Below are positions 51,828 to 61,291 of a DNA stretch of 64,000 nucleotides, in pieces. The notes beneath the pieces were generated by a model. The model saw only the letters and a list, made by a program, of their open reading frames with translations. It searched no databases and had not been told where the DNA came from. The stretch is taken from positions 3,111,001 to 3,175,000 of the forward strand of contig NZ_CP045369.1 of assembly GCF_009363535.1 (NCBI RefSeq), read 5' to 3'. Positions within the stretch are counted from its first letter, which is position 1. Each line of letters begins with the position of its first letter. The stretch is from Microbulbifer sp. THAF38 (lineage in GTDB: Bacteria; Pseudomonadota; Gammaproteobacteria; Pseudomonadales; Cellvibrionaceae). The translations under genes were made by a program, and so were the position numbers.

Positions 51828-54350
51828 ATGATTGAGGAGAGCGTCGTGAAGGCAGAGGACTTTCAAACCGAATGCAAGCAGGCCAGGGGCTTTAAACCGA
51901 GTTCAATCGCCCTGGCGGTAGCAGTGGCATCCAGTATCAGTGCACCGACAATTGCCCAAGAACAGCCGGAGATTGAAGAAGTCATCATTACCGCTACGGC
52001 ACGCCCCGTAACGAAAATGGAATCCAGCATCTCCGTTAGCGCCCTAGATACCGAAGAACTGTCTAACTACGCTCCCCGCTCAACCGCTGAAGTTTTCCGC
52101 AGCCTGCCTGGTATACGTGCCGAGTCATCCGGTGGTGGTGGCAATGCCAATATCACGGTCAGGGGAATCCCACTGGCCACTGGTGGCTCAAAATATATGC
52201 AGATCCACGAAGATGGGCTGCCGGTGCTCGAATATGGCGATATCAATTTCGGCAATACCGACAACTTTATTCGAGCCGATTCTTCCCTATCCCGAATTGA
52301 AAGTGTACGCGGCGGCTCCGCTTCCACCTTTGCCAGCAACTCCCCTGGCGGTGTGATCAATATGATCAGCAAGACCGGAGAAGAGGAAGGCGGAAATATA
52401 GACCTGTCCTTTGGTGCAGATTACGATGAAACCCGCCTGAACTTCGGCTACGGGCACCACCTCAGCGATACCCTGCGTTTTTATGTAGGCGGCTTCCTGC
52501 GCGAGGGGGAAGGTGTTCGTGAAACCGGCTTTAATGGCGATTCCGGTGGCCAATTAAAGGCCAATCTCACCAAAGATTTTGACAACGGTTATGTGCGCCT
52601 TTACTACAAACACCTGGACGATCGGGTGACCACTTACCTACCCGGCCCGGTAATCTATAAAGGCAATGGAGAGTTCGGCACTGTAGCCAACTTCGATGCC
52701 AGCAGCCAAACACTACACTCTGATAACTACCGCAACCTCTCCACTTTTGATGCCTATGGCAATCCTGTAAATCGAGACCTGAGCGACGGTATTGAATCCC
52801 TGGTAGAAGCCTATGGATTTGAGAGTCAATTTGAATTTGAGAATGGCTGGACCATTACTGACAAATTTAGGATTTCCGATGTAAGCGGCAGCTTTATCTC
52901 CCCCTTTACTGACACCTTTGGCGATTACGGGCCACAATCCGCACAGAGCATGGCAGACCAGATCTGTGTTAACGCCATTAGCGGGAATGGCTCCGCCGTT
53001 GACTGCAGCGCAGGAACCTCTGTGACTTACGCCAATGGTGGAGAGGTCGATGAATTAGCCTATCTGAACTTATTGTTCGATACAGAAATCCATGATTTGG
53101 GATTGATCGTCAACGATTTCAAAGTCGACAAGCTCATTAATGACAATATTGTTGTTTCCGCAGGCTTTTACTATTCCAAACAAAATATCAAAACAAGCTG
53201 GAATAGTTGGAATGCCTTAATCCAAACCGTAGATGGTAGTGACTCCCAGAATCTAACCATCACAGCGAATGCCAACGGGGATTTGTTAGTAGATGATGGC
53301 CTCTGGTCGGCAAGCTTCCTGTCCTATGCATGGGATCTGGAATACGAAACCTACGCTCCTTATATGAACGTGTCTTTCGATGTTGGGGACTTCACCTTTG
53401 ATATCAGTGCCCGCCACGATATGGTCAATGCAGAAGGTTCTCTGGTTTCCAGTTGCTGTGGCGGCGATACCGATTACGATATTAACGGAGACGGCATTAT
53501 CAGCGATGTGGAGGATGCCAGTGCATCGGATGCCTTCGGGTTTACCGGTGGCGTTATCACCATGGCCAACGGTAATACTCAGCTGGTCGACTACGATGCA
53601 GATAACACCTCTTTCTCCCTGGGGGGCAATTATGCAATTAACGACAGTATGGCAATATTTGCCCGCTACAGCGAAGGTGGCCGCGCAATTGCCGACCGCC
53701 TGTTGCAAATTAACGGCGCCTTGAATAGTGATGGCAGCCTCAGCAACACCACCGATGGCTTTGATTCTGTTGACCAGCTGGAGATCGGTTACAAGTTTAC
53801 CGCTGGTGATTTCGATATTTTTGCCACCTATTTCAATACCATCACCGAAGAAACCAATGCGGAAATCACCAGCGGCCTAACTTTCATACGCGAGTATGAA
53901 GCACAAGGTATAGAGCTGGAAGGCTCCTATATTTATGGCGACTTTTCACTTAACGGCAACCTAACCTGGACCGATGCCGAAATCAGCAAAGATGCCAACA
54001 ACCCATCGGTAGTCGGCAATACTCCCCGCCGTCAGGCAGATATTATTTACACCATCACCCCACAATATAATTGGGGTGACAGCCTTACCTTCGGTGCCAG
54101 CCTGCAGGGCTCCTCTGAGTACTACGTTTCAGATTCCAACCAGCTGAAACAAGATGGTTATGTCTTGGTAAATCTGTTCGGCTCTTATTATGTCACTGAG
54201 GATCTCACCGTCTCCTTTAATGTAAACAACCTTACTGATGAATTTGTTGTAACTGAGGTTGAAGAGTCTTACGCAGAGGCGGGAGATATTGTTCGCGGCA
54301 GGGCCATCAGCGGCCGCTCCACCAGTGTCAGCTTCAATTACGCTTTTTGA
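51828..54350 (+). CDS. TonB-dependent receptor (saccharide uptake)
   Basis: 840 residues. The start may be the ATG at 51828 or the GTG at 51846, which has the better spaced GAGGAG site. An N-terminal signal (ALAVAVASSISAPTIAQ) is followed by a TonB box-like EEVIITATARP, a plug domain (about 55-170: LPGIRAESSGGGGNANITVRGIP, GGSASTFASNSPGGVINMISK) and a 22-strand barrel ending SFNYAF. A calcium-like acidic loop DYDINGDGIISDVEDASASDAFG (about 545-570) resembles an EF-hand-like dockerin loop. It brings the locus oligosaccharide across the outer membrane. Operator copy 2 is upstream, so it should be induced with the symporter. Confidence 0.92.
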   Translation: MIEESVVKAEDFQTECKQARGFKPSSIALAVAVASSISAPTIAQEQPEIEEVIITATARPVTKMESSISVSALDTEELSNYAPRSTAEVFRSLPGIRAESSGGGGNANITVRGIPLATGGSKYMQIHEDGLPVLEYGDINFGNTDNFIRADSSLSRIESVRGGSASTFASNSPGGVINMISKTGEEEGGNIDLSFGADYDETRLNFGYGHHLSDTLRFYVGGFLREGEGVRETGFNGDSGGQLKANLTKDFDNGYVRLYYKHLDDRVTTYLPGPVIYKGNGEFGTVANFDASSQTLHSDNYRNLSTFDAYGNPVNRDLSDGIESLVEAYGFESQFEFENGWTITDKFRISDVSGSFISPFTDTFGDYGPQSAQSMADQICVNAISGNGSAVDCSAGTSVTYANGGEVDELAYLNLLFDTEIHDLGLIVNDFKVDKLINDNIVVSAGFYYSKQNIKTSWNSWNALIQTVDGSDSQNLTITANANGDLLVDDGLWSASFLSYAWDLEYETYAPYMNVSFDVGDFTFDISARHDMVNAEGSLVSSCCGGDTDYDINGDGIISDVEDASASDAFGFTGGVITMANGNTQLVDYDADNTSFSLGGNYAINDSMAIFARYSEGGRAIADRLLQINGALNSDGSLSNTTDGFDSVDQLEIGYKFTAGDFDIFATYFNTITEETNAEITSGLTFIREYEAQGIELEGSYIYGDFSLNGNLTWTDAEISKDANNPSVVGNTPRRQADIIYTITPQYNWGDSLTFGASLQGSSEYYVSDSNQLKQDGYVLVNLFGSYYVTEDLTVSFNVNNLTDEFVVTEVEESYAEAGDIVRGRAISGRSTSVSFNYAF

Positions 54351-54539
54351 TCGTTGTCCTCCCTACTCCAGTAAGTCGTTTGCAGCCCGTTTAGGCTTCT
54401 TGCAAACACCGGGTGTCCAGCCTCCCCGTTGGCACCCGGTCTTTTTCGTTAACGAAAAACTTACTGCAGTCACTCCTCCTATGGAGTAGCCTGTTAAAAT
54501 AAACCGACCAAGTATCTCTATAAATAGAATACCCAGCCA

Positions 54540-55475
54540 GTGGAGCAAATTAGGATGGAAGTGCAAGGCAAAGCAGTAAATACCTTGCTTGGAGGCATAG
54601 AGGCCGGCGGCACAAAATTTAATTGTGTAATCGCCGCAAATCCCGATGATGTCTGGGAGAGGGCCAGCTTCCCAACCACCACCCCGGAAGAAACCCTCGG
54701 TCAGGTCATTGAATTTTTTCAGGCCGGCGCCCAGCGCCACGGCCCCATTTCCGCACTGGGTATCGCAAGCTTCGGCCCGGTAGATTTGAATCCTCAATCG
54801 AGCCAGTACGGGTATATCACTAACACCCCAAAAAGCGGATGGTCCAATACCAACCTGGCCGGCCAATTGCGGGTGGCCCTTTCTATTCCTGTGGCCTTCG
54901 ACACTGATGTTAATGGTGCGGCACTGGGAGAGCACCTGTGCGGCGCCGCTGTGGGTGTAAAGAATTTTGTCTACGTCACCATCGGCACCGGTATCGGTGC
55001 CGGAGTAATGGTAGATGGCAGGCTGGTTAACGGCGCCATGCATCCAGAAATCGGCCATATGTTGATGCCACAGGATCGACGAAAAGACCCCTACCCAGGC
55101 CACTGCCCATTCCATGGCAATTGTCTGGAAGGCCTCGCCTGCGGCCCCGCTATTGAAGACCGCTGGGGCCTGCGCGGCCAGAGTATGGACAGTGACCATC
55201 CAGCCTGGGATCTACAGGCGGAATACATAGCCATTATGTGCGTGAACCTGACCAGCTGCTACTCGCCAGAGCGAATCATCCTCGGTGGCGGCGTTATGGA
55301 ACAAGCGCACCTGTTTACACGTATTCACGACAAGTTTCTCGATCTGGCGGGTGGTTATTTTCCCCAGGTATCCCGGGACAATATCCGCTCCTTTATAGTC
55401 CCACCAAAACTCGCCGGCCGCTCCGGAGAGGTGGGCTCCCTGCGTATGGCCCAGGCACTTTGCTCCAGCTGTTAG
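54540..55475 (+). CDS. ROK-family fructokinase
   Basis: 311 residues. The start shown has no strong ribosome site; the ATG at 54555 (MEVQGKAV) is an alternative. The phosphate motif GGIEAGGTKFNCVI (DxGxT-like, with EAGGTK) and ALGIASFGPVDLNP mark ROK sugar kinases of the ScrK/YdhR type. The zinc site HPEIGHMLMP...HCPFHGNCLEGLACGPA is complete, and DTDVNGAALGE carries the catalytic Asp. These enzymes phosphorylate fructose to fructose-6-phosphate. With the GH-J glycosidase it completes a sucrose- or fructan-type pathway (the other product, glucose, needs another kinase). It lies ~190 bp after the receptor and has a hairpin at 55507. Confidence 0.9.
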   Translation: MEQIRMEVQGKAVNTLLGGIEAGGTKFNCVIAANPDDVWERASFPTTTPEETLGQVIEFFQAGAQRHGPISALGIASFGPVDLNPQSSQYGYITNTPKSGWSNTNLAGQLRVALSIPVAFDTDVNGAALGEHLCGAAVGVKNFVYVTIGTGIGAGVMVDGRLVNGAMHPEIGHMLMPQDRRKDPYPGHCPFHGNCLEGLACGPAIEDRWGLRGQSMDSDHPAWDLQAEYIAIMCVNLTSCYSPERIILGGGVMEQAHLFTRIHDKFLDLAGGYFPQVSRDNIRSFIVPPKLAGRSGEVGSLRMAQALCSSC

Positions 55476-55506
55476 ACAACCGAATCCTCCCTCACAGGAT
55501 GTGGAA

Positions 55507-55530
55507 GCGCCAGGGGAGTATTTCTGGCGC
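55507..55530. terminator. Hairpin after the fructokinase gene
   Basis: A 7-bp stem GCGCCAG/CTGGCGC with a 10-nt loop, 32 bp past the stop, without a clear T-run. It resembles the hairpins after the array paralogs. Confidence 0.45.
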
Positions 55531-55706
55531 CACTCCACCCGTCAAACTGCGCCCTACAACTCCCTTTCCAACTTATATACTCATCTTTGCGACTGTTGGC
55601 ACAGCGCAAGGTAGCTAGTCTCATATCCGATCTGATAGGCTTGTCAGTCTTGACCGCCTTAGGACGCGGCTGAGCACACTTAAGCGTGGCTCATTAAGGG
55701 ATAAAG

Positions 55707-56606
55707 ATGAAAATAATTAAAATATTGTTTATAGGCTTAATGGTTTTGGCCACTCAGTGTGTGCAAGCCGGCACCGCTGAACCCACAACATTTACCCGCC
55801 AGGGCATTCTCTCTTACAACTTTCATTCCGACTTATTAGGACGTGGATTTGTAATTGACGTGCTACTGCCGCTCTCCTTTAACCCCGAAGACAATACCCG
55901 CTATCCGGTCATTTATATGACCGACGGGTATATGAACTTCCCTATGGTGGCACCGAACCTGATCCACGAACAGGTACCCGATGAGCAAGGCAATACCAAG
56001 CTACCGCCAGTGATTTTGGTGGGTATCTCACACCCTCTAGACAGTTCTAACTTCACCTTACGTTTAACGGATTTTACTCCAGTACCTGGAGAGATTAGGG
56101 GGAATACTCTGGGTGGTGGCGCCAACCAATTTCTGGCGTTTTTGGAGAACGAGCTCAAGCCTTTTATCAATAATTCTTTCAAGGGAGATGAAAGTGACGA
56201 AACACTGGCCGGCCACTCCCTCGGCGGGCTCTTAGCCCTGCACGCCCTCTTCAATCACACCGATAGCTTCGACCGCTATGTGGTCGGCAGCCCCAGCATC
56301 TGGTGGGCCGATAAGCAAATTCTAGAAAGTGAACTCGCTTACGCTGAACGCCAAACTGACTTACCGAAAAGCGTGTATATGTTTATTGGTGGGGAGGAAA
56401 TCTGCTTAGAGGAAGGAGAGGTTTGCGGCGTTCAAGACTTTAGGGACCTAGCCCAGCGGCTCAAGTCCCGAAATTACGAAAGTTTGACTTTACGTAAGCG
56501 AGTCATTAAAGGTGAAAACCACGATACCGTAGTTAATCCTGGTTACGATAAAGGGATAGAACAGGTTTTTAAAAGCAAAGTGTTACCACGAAAGTATTCG
56601 TTTTAA
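55707..56606 (+). CDS. Exported esterase (Fes/IroE-like alpha/beta hydrolase)
   Basis: 299 residues with a signal peptide (about 1-21, CVQA-GTAEP). Alpha/beta hydrolase fold of the esterase-D/enterochelin-esterase group: YPVIYMTDGYMNF, LVGISHP, then the nucleophile in LAGHSLGGLLALHAL, SPSIWWADKQI, and the catalytic His in KGENHDTVVNPGY. The acid is probably D/E near FIGGEE. Length and motifs match IroE-type periplasmic siderophore esterases, but no siderophore genes are nearby. CVQA plus two mature cysteines (EEICLEEGEVCG) could form a disulfide. Transcribed alone, convergent with the next gene. Confidence 0.82.
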   Translation: MKIIKILFIGLMVLATQCVQAGTAEPTTFTRQGILSYNFHSDLLGRGFVIDVLLPLSFNPEDNTRYPVIYMTDGYMNFPMVAPNLIHEQVPDEQGNTKLPPVILVGISHPLDSSNFTLRLTDFTPVPGEIRGNTLGGGANQFLAFLENELKPFINNSFKGDESDETLAGHSLGGLLALHALFNHTDSFDRYVVGSPSIWWADKQILESELAYAERQTDLPKSVYMFIGGEEICLEEGEVCGVQDFRDLAQRLKSRNYESLTLRKRVIKGENHDTVVNPGYDKGIEQVFKSKVLPRKYSF

Positions 56607-56615
56607 TCGAACTTT

Positions 56616-56650
56616 CCGGCCCTAGAGCAGAGAAACGCTACAGGGCCCGG
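56616..56650. terminator. Hairpin between convergent hydrolase genes
   Basis: CCGG-CCCT and AGGG-CCCGG arms pair around a 17-nt interior between two convergent genes. The stem is GC-rich, with no T-run. Confidence 0.35.
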
Positions 56651-56676
56651 ACACTACTCGCCTGACTTGCTATCCA

Positions 56677-57687
56677 TTACTCATACGCGTCACTAATACA
56701 CTCCTCGTCCTCTAAAAAGACCAACATAGTCTGCTTCAGACTTTCTGCTGCGTCCATAAAAGGCAAGTGATGGCTATCTTTTAGTACCGAGAAACATTTA
56801 CTCCCTTTATACCTTTTATAATCTGCCTTTACCTGTAAAGGCGTGGTAATGGAATCATTCTCACCGACAACGAATAGCGCTGGTATCTGCAAATGATCGA
56901 TACCTCCATTAACGTTCATCGTCTGAAGCTCATCGTTCATTTTATCGGCTAAGCTTCCACGCCGCTCCTGCCACCCAGGAAATCTCTCGCTAATCTTTTC
57001 AGCGGCTAGAAAACCTCGAATATCAACCCCATTTGCGATACCACCATTCGCTCGACTCGCCCACTTGGATAGCAGCAAATAATGCTCAGAGGGAGAGTCT
57101 TGATATTCCTTCAACTCCTGTACGGCTAATTGGTTACCTTCCTTCTTCGCCCATTTCAGGGTTGATTCTAAGCTGGTTTCTGCCTGCTTCTGCGCATTCT
57201 GGAAGGAAGAGATAAACACCAACCTCTCCAATGTCTCAGGATGCACACTCGCATAGAGAGCTGCAAGCCCCCCACCCCAAGAGTGACCAACTAAGGTAAC
57301 CTTATCTTTCTTATAGTGCGTTTTTAAAAAAGAAATAATATTGTACACATCTTGAATATTGTTCTTTATCGTTAATGTGTCTTCGCTCACCTCAAGAGAC
57401 TTTCCAGCCCCTCTTTGGTGAAGATAAGCCACTAAATACCTTTCTTCGAGCGCCCGCCCAACAGTTACCTGAAATGGAACCAACCCCAACTCCACATCTC
57501 CCGGGCCGCCATGTAGAAATAGGATTAATGGTTTAGATGAGTCGTGGCCAAAGACCTCTAAGTATAGTTCTGCGCCATTACTATCTACCCAGCCCTTATA
57601 CTTAACCTGCCCCGCAAAGGCACCACCTGAAAAGAAAACCAGTGCAAAACTCAAAAGGAAAAACTTTAACCACCCCGCATTAAACAT
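56677..57687 (-). CDS. Exported alpha/beta hydrolase, prolyl-aminopeptidase-like
   Basis: 336 residues. A signal peptide (about 1-25, FSGGAFA-GQV) precedes an alpha/beta hydrolase with the HGGPGDVELG oxyanion motif typical of proline iminopeptidases (S33), nucleophile Ser in LVGHSWGGGLAALY, Asp in FVVGENDSIT and His in LKDSHHLPFMDA. A helical cap (about 180-260) is present. Some S33 members cleave N-terminal proline, others are esterases or lipases. Its extracytoplasmic location and single-gene arrangement leave the substrate open. Confidence 0.82.
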   Translation of the reverse strand: MFNAGWLKFFLLSFALVFFSGGAFAGQVKYKGWVDSNGAELYLEVFGHDSSKPLILFLHGGPGDVELGLVPFQVTVGRALEERYLVAYLHQRGAGKSLEVSEDTLTIKNNIQDVYNIISFLKTHYKKDKVTLVGHSWGGGLAALYASVHPETLERLVFISSFQNAQKQAETSLESTLKWAKKEGNQLAVQELKEYQDSPSEHYLLLSKWASRANGGIANGVDIRGFLAAEKISERFPGWQERRGSLADKMNDELQTMNVNGGIDHLQIPALFVVGENDSITTPLQVKADYKRYKGSKCFSVLKDSHHLPFMDAAESLKQTMLVFLEDEECISDAYE

Positions 57688-58090
57688 ATTCTCACCAATT
57701 TACAATTATTATAGGGCTCCAAGTCCTCACTACAGGGCTAACAACCTTGAGGGCAGCAACAAAGAACCTCATCTTTTTATTACAAATAAATGAGTAGAAC
57801 ACTAATTTTGAGACAAGGAGAAAAGAAGACGGGATCAAACAAAAGCACTTAACATTACTCAACCTCAAGTGAGGGCTATTTCAGGCACACTTAAAAAATC
57901 GCTCTTAATTTCTAAGTGGTCACTGAGCAGTTTGCCTTATGATCATGCATCTCCGCCCACTTTCAAACTACTCTATAAGAAATCAACACTTCGCATAGCA
58001 AATACATTTATATAACCACCAACCCTCAGAAATACAAAACCATCCCTTGCCAGAAACACTAAACAATTAATGCTTTCTCCCTTTAAAACC
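57688..58090. other. Intergenic stretch, nothing recognised
   Basis: About 400 bp of AT-rich sequence between two minus-strand genes. No motif beyond short A/T runs was recognised. It marks the start of the low-GC accessory region. Confidence 0.5.
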
Positions 58091-59077
58091 TTACTCGAGC
58101 ACTCTCTCAAAGATATGCAACGCCCCCAAATTATCATAAAGTAAAAGATAAGAATTTTGATATACAATAGGGGCCGGAGACGGAAAACTAACACCACCCA
58201 TCTTATGCACCCAATCAAATTTGTGGGCAGTGGTATTAAATGCCCCGATTACCCCTTCTTTCCGATCTGTCGTTATAATATGCTCCCCCTCCATAACATA
58301 ATTACTCCTCTGCGTCTCCACCCCCATTGACTCAAAATATGAAAAATCTTGATAATTATCCTTTAGCTCTCCAGTCAATAAATCATAAGCGGCATAATTG
58401 ACTAACATTTGATGAAGAAGCCCTTTCTCTTCATCAATGCACAACCCTCTCGCAAAAGTTTTTATCTCATATTTAACCTTTCCTGTTTCGAGATCAAAGG
58501 CAATTATTTTATCCAAATCTTTAAAAGAAAAAACTGCCACGCCGTTGCCAACACCAACCAGGTTAGGTAGATATTTTCCACTAGATATTTCTACGAACCA
58601 CTTAAGCTCTCCTTTTCCAAGCCCCCGTCTACTGACCCCTTTAAGTGAAACTGTAAAGGCAATATTTGACTCAACCCTAATATTCTCTCCAAAATCGGCT
58701 TCCCAGATAACTTTATCTAAAAAAACATCTTGGACACCTTGCCTTGGCAGAAAAAGGGCATAGTCGTAATCAGTTGTCACCACAACCAAATTACTATTGT
58801 ATAAACAATAATCTCCAATACCATTTTTAACTCGAGCTGTCTTAAATGCATGCAGCTGAGAATCAAAAAGAGTATACCCTAAACCCGAAATACCTATAAT
58901 TAAATCATCTCTTTTTACAAAGCATTGAAAGTCATCACTCACAGATCTGCGAAGCAGCTCTTTTTTACCCAGCATATCGTATTGAATAATTTCTTTACCA
59001 GACTGAAAAGTTAGCTGATTGCTTGATATACAATAACCTTTATTCACGCCCTCTATAGTTAATACTTCCTTAAACAT
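58091..59077 (-). CDS. Cytoplasmic propeller-like protein, unknown
   Basis: 328 residues, no signal peptide, no named family. Repeated four-stranded units are suggested by recurring patterns: GKKELLRRSVSDDFQCFVKRDDLIIGISG, GIGDYCLYNSNLVVVTTDYDYALFL, GVGNGVAVFSFKDLDKIIAFDLETGKVKYEIKT, VNYAAYDLLTGELKDNY and GEHIITTDRKEGVIGAFNTTAHKF. D-L-x-T-G-x turns resemble PQQ/WD-like propeller blades. It is AT-rich relative to the core genes and starts an island of small orphans, suggesting an accessory or immunity role. That is inference. Confidence 0.6.
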   Translation of the reverse strand: MFKEVLTIEGVNKGYCISSNQLTFQSGKEIIQYDMLGKKELLRRSVSDDFQCFVKRDDLIIGISGLGYTLFDSQLHAFKTARVKNGIGDYCLYNSNLVVVTTDYDYALFLPRQGVQDVFLDKVIWEADFGENIRVESNIAFTVSLKGVSRRGLGKGELKWFVEISSGKYLPNLVGVGNGVAVFSFKDLDKIIAFDLETGKVKYEIKTFARGLCIDEEKGLLHQMLVNYAAYDLLTGELKDNYQDFSYFESMGVETQRSNYVMEGEHIITTDRKEGVIGAFNTTAHKFDWVHKMGGVSFPSPAPIVYQNSYLLLYDNLGALHIFERVLE

Positions 59078-59266
59078 CTAACCCCCCCTTTGAAAAACTC
59101 TCCACTTAGAGATAGCTTCACCTGTTCATCAAATTTAAATTCCCGTCTCTGACTGTTACTACATTTATACTTCACCCTATAACATTCACCCAGGGAGCAG
59201 AGACAGTGATCCCCAGCCAAATCTAAACACCCACTTAGAGCTGCGCACCAACTATTTTACTTGAAC

Positions 59267-59674
59267 CTATCGACCATAAAACTCCAGAAAAGCAACCCAC
59301 TGCTCGACCAGCTCTTTAAATTCCATCGTTGACAATTCCAGGTCAGGAGCCATACCCCCTATAAGCTTCGTAACCTGAGGCTTGATATAAGCCACGCCAA
59401 AAATATCAGCACCGATATCAGTAAACTCTACATCACCAGATAAAACTGAAATTACTTCCGGTAACAAACACTCCTTAATATCTTGAGAAGAGTCCCAAGC
59501 TTGAAGAAAATCATACAAAATCACGTCTTCATCTAGCTCTGAATACAGAAAATAGGTGCCACTCTTTTTGATTATATCTATTCTTCTATCTGCGACCTTT
59601 CGCTCGCCCACCACAAAGAAAGGAGGATAAATTTTCAACGACCATATTCCCAAAAAAAACTCACTTAAGCTCAA
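59267..59674 (-). CDS. Small acidic protein, possible immunity protein
   Basis: 135 residues, no signal, no certain family. It is acidic (SELDEDVILYDFL, LSGDVEFTDIGADIF) and ends LSTMEFKELVEQWVAFLEFYGR; such an E-F-x-x-L-x-x-W-x-x-F-L ending is common among immunity proteins of contact-dependent or polymorphic toxins, as is the size. No toxin gene is in the window. It is AT-rich like its neighbours and lies beside a decayed RDD copy, a typical spot for orphan immunity genes. The assignment is a suggestion only. Confidence 0.5.
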   Translation of the reverse strand: MSLSEFFLGIWSLKIYPPFFVVGERKVADRRIDIIKKSGTYFLYSELDEDVILYDFLQAWDSSQDIKECLLPEVISVLSGDVEFTDIGADIFGVAYIKPQVTKLIGGMAPDLELSTMEFKELVEQWVAFLEFYGR

Positions 59675-60020
59675 GCGCTAAGCTGTGTTGAAGTAACAGC
59701 TTTTAGCAAGTACAAGCAATCGCAGCCCACCCCGCAATCTAATTACGCTGATTGATGGTACGGTTTGAGCTGAGGCGGCCGTACATCACGAACCCCACCT
59801 AAAAAACAGTTAAACAACCAGCCGTCTTACCCAGCGGTAAGGTGAGAGTGAAGTTCAGTAGGCACCAAAGACTGCAACCATTGCCTTTTTACTCAGTTTT
59901 TTTCTAGTGACCTAATTGGCCATCAATAGATAAACCAGGTAACGAATTACCAGTGCCGTTGGTGGCTACGCTTACCAGCCTGCTATCACAATAGAAGCGA
60001 CAAAGCCACCCATCTCTTCA
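59675..60020. other. Intergenic stretch containing the RDD relic
   Basis: About 345 bp between small orphan genes. The only recognisable content is the decayed copy at 59765-59884. Nothing else is seen. Confidence 0.55.
59765..59884 (-). pseudogene. Decayed copy of the RDD-gene C-terminal segment
   Basis: This stretch matches 61657-61782 inside the J-domain/RDD gene: TTGAGCTGAGGCGG, CAGCGGTA and GGTGAGAGTGAAG are shared. The intact protein reads LPLGKIGWLINCFLGGNLMHDRLSS; the copy reads LTAG, stop, DGWLFNCFLGGVRD and then loses the frame. It is a partial duplication left beside the inserted genes at 60.0-61.6 kb. Confidence 0.75.
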
Positions 60021-60470
60021 TTATTTTACTTGCAAATATTTACTGCCAACATATCGCCCACCAATAATACAGGGAATATATATTACTAATGCATAAATAA
60101 TGGCCCACTCAGAAGAATTCATAAAAGCAATAAAGGTAACCGGCAAATAGGGGACCGCCGCAACAGCCAATACAATTTTGGCATTCATTGAGGCAGTATC
60201 CTCACTTGTACGCGCCGCCATAACACCGCCCAATAACAATATCAGGGGTAATGAGGTAACACTCACCAGTAAGTACAGGGAATGGAAAGGAATAGCAGAT
60301 AATAGATACAACCAAGAGGCCAAACCGGCAGTAACGGTAAAGAATGCTATACCACATGCCGCCGGACTTTGCGGTATATTCTTACTGGTTGCTGCGCGAT
60401 AAAGAGCAACTAATATAGCAACAGCCCCAACTATTAACAAAACATTCATATTAAACCTCAACTCTGTCAT
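60021..60470 (-). CDS. Small inner-membrane protein, four helices
   Basis: 149 residues with four strongly hydrophobic segments (about 8-25, 38-60, 65-85, 102-140): NVLLIVGAVAILVALYRAA, ACGIAFFTVTAGLASWLYLLSAI, LYLLVSVTSLPLILLLGGVMAA, IVLAVAAVPYLPVTFIAFM, plus WAIIYALVIYIPCIIGGRYVG. No family recognised. It sits in the accessory stretch between the RDD relic and the unknown 199-residue gene, all on the minus strand with wide gaps. Confidence 0.6.
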   Translation of the reverse strand: MTELRFNMNVLLIVGAVAILVALYRAATSKNIPQSPAACGIAFFTVTAGLASWLYLLSAIPFHSLYLLVSVTSLPLILLLGGVMAARTSEDTASMNAKIVLAVAAVPYLPVTFIAFMNSSEWAIIYALVIYIPCIIGGRYVGSKYLQVK

Positions 60471-60578
60471 CTACAGCCGCATAACAAAAACCTAGAATAG
60501 AAAACTCACCAAAAATTGATATCAAAAAAATAACAACCCACCACAAAAAGTGAACTCCCCCAGCCTTACAACTAATTT

Positions 60579-61178
60579 TCAAGAAAAATAATCCAAAACC
60601 TTGCCAATAAGCTCTAGTTCTTGATAACCCTCAGGGTCAATTTCTCTGCGAAGCACGCGTTTTATATAATCCGTATCTCCAAGCAATCCACGCACAATAC
60701 AATAGTGTGTAGCCCAGATACCACGCGTTTCTTCAGGGACACTTAGGTAAAACGATTCTTTGCTGTCTAGACAATATTGCTTTCTTAAGTACGCCTGCCC
60801 AAACTCGATTATATTGTCCAGGTCACGCATAACTTGCGCCACAGCTTTCTCCCGATTTTCAAAATCATCGGCATAAACTGTTAGACTAAAAGGGTTCTTC
60901 AGGTCATCTATTCTAATTCTCCTTGAAAAGGTAGCAGTTCGTCTCAGAGGAAGACCTGAAAGATGAGATAAAATATCTTCCACCTCTTTAATATAAACAC
61001 CTGCATCGGGCACGGTTGTTACCCAAGCAGGAGAACCACAAAAATTCCACGAAGGATCTATTAACAGATCACAAAATTTTACCGGACGATATCGATACCG
61101 TTTAGATACAAACTTCCAATCTTCAAGTTCTTCCGCCTTCAGTTTGGCAGCCGTAAGAACATCTGCTTTAAATGTCAT
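60579..61178 (-). CDS. Unknown 199-residue cytoplasmic protein
   Basis: 199 residues, not recognised. It starts with a helix (FKADVLTAAKLKAEELEDWKFVSKRYRYRP), then mixed alpha/beta with a short disordered loop (AWVTTVPDAGVYIKEVEDIL), a strand pair (TATFSRRIRIDDLKNPFSLTVYADDFENREKAVAQVMRDLDNII), and a helical end (YIKRVLRREIDPEGYQELELIGKVLDYFS). The first and second halves look like two small domains. No catalytic or transmembrane motif is seen. Size, context and AT-richness are compatible with a toxin-immunity or other accessory gene. Confidence 0.55.
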   Translation of the reverse strand: MTFKADVLTAAKLKAEELEDWKFVSKRYRYRPVKFCDLLIDPSWNFCGSPAWVTTVPDAGVYIKEVEDILSHLSGLPLRRTATFSRRIRIDDLKNPFSLTVYADDFENREKAVAQVMRDLDNIIEFGQAYLRKQYCLDSKESFYLSVPEETRGIWATHYCIVRGLLGDTDYIKRVLRREIDPEGYQELELIGKVLDYFS

Positions 61179-61291
61179 ATCACCTCTAAAAAAAGCAAAA
61201 CTGCCTCAAAATGACAGGCAGCAAATCCAATTTTTATTGCACTGATACATTAACTCTACAACTCCACCCGATCCCCATGGCTAGGCGGTGT

